Shown here: positions 29,811-33,588 of the stretch, one piece after another
Layout: every line of letters begins with the position of its first letter
How positions within the stretch are numbered: the first letter of the stretch is position 1
Assembly: GCA_013297675.1 (NCBI GenBank)
Contig: JAAFHZ010000041.1
Coordinates: 1-33,588, forward strand
Direction: 5' to 3'
Length of the DNA: 33,588 nucleotides
Source: Synechococcales cyanobacterium bin59.metabat.ball.084
Lineage (GTDB): Bacteria > Cyanobacteriota > Cyanobacteriia > Cyanobacteriales > Chamaesiphonaceae
The notes under the pieces: generated by a model
What the model was told of the DNA's origin: nothing
The model's database searches: none
The model's input: the letters and a program-made list of their open reading frames with translations, nothing else
Position numbers and translations under genes: made by a program

Positions 29811-31634
29811 GTGAGTTACTGTCTAAACCCTGCTTGCTCTGCACCAGCCCAAAATGCCCCACAGCAAAAATTTTGTAGCGCCTGTGGCTATGAACTGCTC
29901 TTAGCCGATCGATATCGAGCCTGTCAGCCGATCGGTCAGGGTGGTTTTGGGCGCACATTTATGTCGATCGATAGTCATAAGCCTTCTCAACCCACTTGTT
30001 TGATCAAGCAATTTTATCCCCTTAGCCCGCTTTATGCGGTGAAGGCTGCCGAGCTGTTTGCCCAAGAAGCTACCCGGTTAGAACAGTTGGGCAGACATCC
30101 CCAAATTCCAGAACTCTACGCCCATTTTAGTCAGCATCGCTATCAATATATCGTGCAAGAGTTTGTGCCCGGAGCTAATTTGGCTAGCTCGGCCACTCCG
30201 CAGTTGACAGTAGATCAACTGCCGAAGCTGTTATTAGATTTATTGCCAGTTTTAGAATTTATGCAGCGGGGCGGAGTAATTCACCGGGATATTAAGCCCG
30301 AAAATATTATTTGCCGCCCGGATGGCAAGTTGGTGTTGGTGGATTTTGGAGCGGCTAAACATGCTACGGCTACGGCTTTGGGCAAAACTGGCACCAGTAT
30401 TGGCAGTCCAGAATATAGTGCTCCTGAGCAGTCCCGAGGGCGAGCTACCTATGCCAGCGATATTTATGGGTTAGGAGTAACCTGTTTATATTTATTGACC
30501 CGCACTTCGCCATTGGATTTGTTTGATTTAGAAGAAGACCGCTGGACTTGGCGCGAGCGATTACATTCGCCGATTTCTGATCGATGGGCAGGTATTTTAG
30601 ATCGGATGGTGCAAAACTCTTTGAAATATCGCTACAAAAATGCAGCGGAAGTCTTGGCTGATTTACGACTGCCGATCGTCTTCCCCACCGCCATTGCAAC
30701 TTTGACAGTCAGCAGTGGTCAAAAAATTTCGCAGGTGCTCCAGCAGGCTGCTGCTGGTAGTCGGGTATTGGTAGAGCCAGGGGTTTATCGGGAAAAAATT
30801 GTGATTGAGCAGCCGATCGAACTGATTGCGGTGGGAGGAGTGGGGGAGGTGACAATTGAGAACTATACTGCCAACTGCTTGCAAATGCAGGCAGACTATG
30901 GAGTAGTCAGGGGTTTTACTATTCGCAATCGCTGTCGCGACTGGGGCTATCGGTCTAATGCGATCGATATTTTTCAGGGGCAGTTAGTTTTAGAAGATTG
31001 CGATGTGAGTGCCGATTCTTTAGACTGTATTTCGATTCGGGGGGCTAATACTCACCCCATTATTCGGCGCTGTCGAATTCATAATGCCGGGGAGTTTGGG
31101 ATATTTATTTATGAGCAGGGACGAGCGCTGATCGAGAACTGTGAGATTTTTGCCAATACTTGTGCAGGGCTGGCCATTAAACAGGGAGCAAATCCGATCG
31201 TTCGCAATTGCCAAATTTACAATGGCCAACAGAGCGGCATTATGGTCGATAAGTTTGGTCAGGGGACGATCGAGGGCTGTGATATTTTTGGCAATCACAA
31301 GTCGGGCATTCAAATTGGTGAAGGCGCTCATCTTACCGCGCGACAATGCCGGGTGCATGATGGAGACTGTAATGGCATTTATGCTCACTATTTAGCCCAG
31401 GGTACTTTTGAAAACTGTGATATTTTTGCTAACTCCTATGATGGGGTGGCAGTGGTGGATGGCAGCAGTGTCACTATTAAAAATTGCCGAATCGATCGCA
31501 ATCGGTATCATGGTATTTCGGTAAAAAATAGCGGCAGAGGCATTATCGAGAACTGCAATTTAACGGCAAATAGCCAAGGAGCCTGGGAAATAGCCGCCGG
31601 TTGCCGAGTGCAGCGTAAGAATAATATCGAATAG
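29811..31634 (+). CDS. serine/threonine protein kinase with zinc ribbon and C-terminal beta-helix
   Basis: Three parts are visible in 607 residues (GTG start). Residues 1-30 hold a zinc ribbon with Cys4, Cys9, Cys22 and Cys25. The kinase domain runs from about 35 to 285, with the glycine loop Gly-Gln-Gly-Gly-Phe-Gly (42-47), Lys66, His-Arg-Asp-Ile-Lys-Pro-Glu-Asn (catalytic Asp160), Asp-Phe-Gly (178-180) and Ala-Pro-Glu (204-206), so it should be active. From about 295 to the end, repeats of ~23 residues with 'Ile-x-Asn-Cys-x-Ile-x-x-Asn ... Gly-Ile' cores form a right-handed parallel beta-helix of the NosD/pectate-lyase type. No membrane helix is seen, so it is probably cytoplasmic. Ligand and targets are unknown. 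Confidence 0.9.
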   Translation: MSYCLNPACSAPAQNAPQQKFCSACGYELLLADRYRACQPIGQGGFGRTFMSIDSHKPSQPTCLIKQFYPLSPLYAVKAAELFAQEATRLEQLGRHPQIPELYAHFSQHRYQYIVQEFVPGANLASSATPQLTVDQLPKLLLDLLPVLEFMQRGGVIHRDIKPENIICRPDGKLVLVDFGAAKHATATALGKTGTSIGSPEYSAPEQSRGRATYASDIYGLGVTCLYLLTRTSPLDLFDLEEDRWTWRERLHSPISDRWAGILDRMVQNSLKYRYKNAAEVLADLRLPIVFPTAIATLTVSSGQKISQVLQQAAAGSRVLVEPGVYREKIVIEQPIELIAVGGVGEVTIENYTANCLQMQADYGVVRGFTIRNRCRDWGYRSNAIDIFQGQLVLEDCDVSADSLDCISIRGANTHPIIRRCRIHNAGEFGIFIYEQGRALIENCEIFANTCAGLAIKQGANPIVRNCQIYNGQQSGIMVDKFGQGTIEGCDIFGNHKSGIQIGEGAHLTARQCRVHDGDCNGIYAHYLAQGTFENCDIFANSYDGVAVVDGSSVTIKNCRIDRNRYHGISVKNSGRGIIENCNLTANSQGAWEIAAGCRVQRKNNIE

Positions 31635-32012
31635 GGTTTTTACTTGATTGCATCACCGCTGTTGAAATCAAGACAGGGGTTGAATGCTAGGGTCTTTGTG
31701 GTTTTCTCCGCATTTGGTGGTCAATTGCTGTCGCCTATTTGGTGACTAGCTGTAGGCAAGTCTGCGGAAACCGATCGTGAGTCTGTTGCAATTTTCCTCT
31801 AAGCTTGCTTCGTAACTACAAAAAAGTATCTGTTCTCAGGATCTGCCAACCACCAGAAGCCGTTAATCAGTCTCGGAAAATAATGATCAGTCAGCAGCAA
31901 AGGTCAGTTTAGGCTCACTTTTAAGTTCACTTTTCACCAAAACTGGTTCTAGACCCCTATGGATGTGCATGAAAAAATAACAGGCATACTTAGACATCTC
32001 TAGAGGTAAATC
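31635..32012. other. 378-bp intergenic region before the sigma-like gene
   Basis: A weak 7-bp stem (31643-31649 with 31666-31672) lies just after the kinase stop and could be a terminator. ATTTGGTG occurs twice (near 31713 and 31737). I see no convincing open frame, known RNA family or promoter box. A good Shine-Dalgarno (AGAGG) lies before the GTG at 32013. Confidence 0.4.
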
Positions 32013-33404
32013 GTGATTACTCAAGATATTTTTCGCCGCTTACCCCGTGTTAATAGTAATTCTCATATCGAATGGACAGGGTGGATTTGTTCAACAGGTT
32101 TCGATCGGTTCATTAATTCAATAGGTGCAACTCAGGCAACTGTTGCAGAATTATTGGCAATACTGTTGAAACTTTTGAGCCAGATGCCTTCTACCGCTCA
32201 GCGCAGTACTTTAGATCAGCAGGTAATATTGGCTCTGCAATCATTTGCTGCCTGGACAATACTATCTCCGGCTAACTTGTACCGCATCCGCATCGAGATC
32301 TGGACACCGCTAGATCTGTATCACAATGCCAGCATTGATTTTGATAGTCTATTGCAGATGAGTATTCTGGAGATTATTGCACCTAAGTCTGATGGACAGC
32401 CCATTAATCTCATCGAAGGCTTTGATGTTCACAAATATTCTGATGAAGATTGGCAGTTGCCCAATGCCGCGTTGCGGGCGGGTAAACATCCTTTCCAGTA
32501 TTTTATTAAGAAAAAGCACCAATATTTACTAATTGGCAGTATTCGTGGACATGAAGGGGCGAAAGAGTTTAAGCGTACTAATTTGGGATTATTAAAACGC
32601 TGCTCTACAATCTTGGTGGGAGAAGCTCTTAAACGTGCTGGCATGAGAGAGCTGGCCGAGATGCTGATTTTACATCGATCGCTCAAAGATGCCGTTACCC
32701 ACAAGCAGTTTAGTTCTAGTCACCCTCAAGAGGCCGACTACCTCAAGCTCCATCAGTCTTACCAACAAGCTTTAGCAGCCAAGGGAGAATCGCTCTGTAG
32801 CATGGTCGAAACTAAAAAACGCTTAGAAGAGTTGGGTTGCTGTGTACGAAATTACAGCAATGGTCGGATGGTGTCATTGAATGAGTTTTCTGGAGCCAGT
32901 AACTGCGAATTTATTCATCGGTTAAGTGCCAATAACTACGATGATCCTTTTGATAAGTTGATCGATCGAGAACGTCAACAGCAAGCCCTACAGCTTAAAG
33001 CCAAGGTATATCACCAGCTTGATAACCTGCCCAGAGTTCAGCTAGAATCTTTATTGCTCAAGACTTTGGGTTTAAATGACAGCCAAGTGGCCGTATATCA
33101 GCAAGTCTCCGCTTGCACCATCAAAAGGCGGCGAGATCGGATCATTCGCCAAATTATTGATGTGTCTGTGAGCAGTAAACAGTTCCAGACTGTTGATATG
33201 GCTTACCTGCAAGTGGTTGAGGATTACTTTATTCCCGCAATCATTGCTATCAGTCATGCACAGCTTTATAGCTCTAGAAATATGCGAGAAGCTACAGATC
33301 TGATTATTGCGGCTATCAATAGTAAATGGAATCTCAATCTACGTGCTAGCGATCGATTAAGGAGAGCTTTACAACAAATGTTTCAGCAAGAAGGGGTAGC
33401 TTAA
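32013..33404 (+). CDS. divergent sigma-70-like protein of a cyanobacterial family (tentative)
   Basis: The 463-residue protein starts at GTG with AGAGG upstream. It has no membrane segment. Two regions recall the large cyanobacterial sigma-70-like proteins. Around 170-250, 'Phe-Gln-Tyr-Phe-Ile-Lys-Lys-Lys' then 'Leu-Leu-Lys-Arg-Cys-Ser ... Glu-Ala-Leu-Lys-Arg-Ala-Gly' follows a region-2-like helix order. Around 340-390, 'Leu-Pro-Arg-Val-Gln-Leu-Glu-Ser-Leu-Leu-Leu-Lys-Thr-Leu-Gly-Leu' then 'Thr-Ile-Lys-Arg-Arg-Arg-Asp-Arg' has the helix-turn-helix spacing of region 4. Core sigma motifs are eroded, so it may be a regulator or a former sigma factor. HetZ-type regulators were considered and fit less well. 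Confidence 0.5.
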   Translation: MITQDIFRRLPRVNSNSHIEWTGWICSTGFDRFINSIGATQATVAELLAILLKLLSQMPSTAQRSTLDQQVILALQSFAAWTILSPANLYRIRIEIWTPLDLYHNASIDFDSLLQMSILEIIAPKSDGQPINLIEGFDVHKYSDEDWQLPNAALRAGKHPFQYFIKKKHQYLLIGSIRGHEGAKEFKRTNLGLLKRCSTILVGEALKRAGMRELAEMLILHRSLKDAVTHKQFSSSHPQEADYLKLHQSYQQALAAKGESLCSMVETKKRLEELGCCVRNYSNGRMVSLNEFSGASNCEFIHRLSANNYDDPFDKLIDRERQQQALQLKAKVYHQLDNLPRVQLESLLLKTLGLNDSQVAVYQQVSACTIKRRRDRIIRQIIDVSVSSKQFQTVDMAYLQVVEDYFIPAIIAISHAQLYSSRNMREATDLIIAAINSKWNLNLRASDRLRRALQQMFQQEGVA

Positions 33405-33467
33405 GTATGTAAGGGTAACAATTTTAAGCGGGACAAATTATAATCAATCTATCATCAATGATCAGGG

Positions 33468-33588
33468 TTATTTCATTCTAAAAAGAGACTTAAGAAAATT
33501 AAGGCCGGAACCAGCTTTACGTTGTGCTTGAGCCATATTTGAAAGGCCATTTTCTCGGTAAAGATTTAGGGTGAAATTACGTGCCAAA
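33468..33588 (-). pseudogene. C-terminus of a transposase running off the right edge
   Basis: On the minus strand a frame enters from the right edge and ends with TAA at 33468-33470. It encodes Leu-Ala-Arg-Asn-Phe-Thr-Leu-Asn-Leu-Tyr-Arg, Asn-Met-Ala-Gln-Ala-Gln-Arg and a final Lys-Ser-Leu-Phe-Arg-Met-Lys. The 'Arg-Asn-Phe-x-Leu-Asn-Leu' segment is typical of ISAs1-like and related transposase ends. Only about 39 codons are in view, so whether the element is intact is unknown. Confidence 0.5.

Noticed and set aside
1-33588. tRNA, rRNA or common riboswitch genes
   Set aside because: No intergenic segment showed a cloverleaf, conserved tRNA loops or a recognisable riboswitch core; I could not run a covariance search.

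Overview
The window is a stretch of cyanobacterial chromosome. The evidence is a ferredoxin-thioredoxin reductase catalytic subunit (ftrC), a pyruvate dehydrogenase E2 whose active-site motif matches the cyanobacterial/plastid form, repeated copies of the HIP1 octamer GCGATCGC (near 1366, 7544, 12441, 14716, 14999, 15880 and 27815), many shorter CGATCG sites, and several protein families typical of the phylum. I cannot name the genus with confidence.

Layout. 1-8.3 kb holds core metabolism and secreted proteins: an inner-membrane protein, the corrinoid adenosyltransferase cobO, two neighbouring exported NTF2-like proteins, a convergent hisZ-hisG pair (histidine step 1) and feoA-feoB iron(II) uptake with a recognisable promoter and Fur-like box. 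8.5-11.6 kb holds a small membrane protein, a double SagB-type nitroreductase and a membrane-anchored HExxH metalloprotease. 11.6-12.3 kb is a small scar of mobile DNA: two back-to-back transposase fragments and a perfect 31-bp palindrome. 12.3-17.9 kb returns to housekeeping genes: E2 of pyruvate dehydrogenase, ftrC, a DUF309 gene, ACT-domain malic enzyme and a GT39-type membrane glycosyltransferase.

18.1-27.1 kb is dominated by two tandem RTX (Gly-Gly-x-Gly-x-Asp) calcium-binding repeat proteins of 1723 and 1223 residues. They share N- and C-terminal ends and a recurring non-RTX module of about 85 residues (seven and five copies). No type I secretion genes are in the window. The right part, 27.1-33.6 kb, is accessory in character: a complete MqsR-MqsA toxin-antitoxin pair very close to the E. 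coli prototype, with an SDR oxidoreductase overlapping the antitoxin gene, then an alpha/beta hydrolase with a duplicated start region, a zinc-ribbon/Ser-Thr kinase/beta-helix fusion, a divergent sigma-70-like protein, and the C-terminus of a transposase running off the right edge.

The most distinctive points are the long-form (plant-like) HisG encoded next to a HisZ-like subunit, the modular RTX pair, the mqsRA operon with its operator inside the promoter spacer and an overlapping SDR gene, and the kinase-beta-helix fusion next to an orphan sigma-like gene. I found no tRNA, rRNA or CRISPR array. All calls come from reading the sequence and recalled family knowledge; no searches were run.
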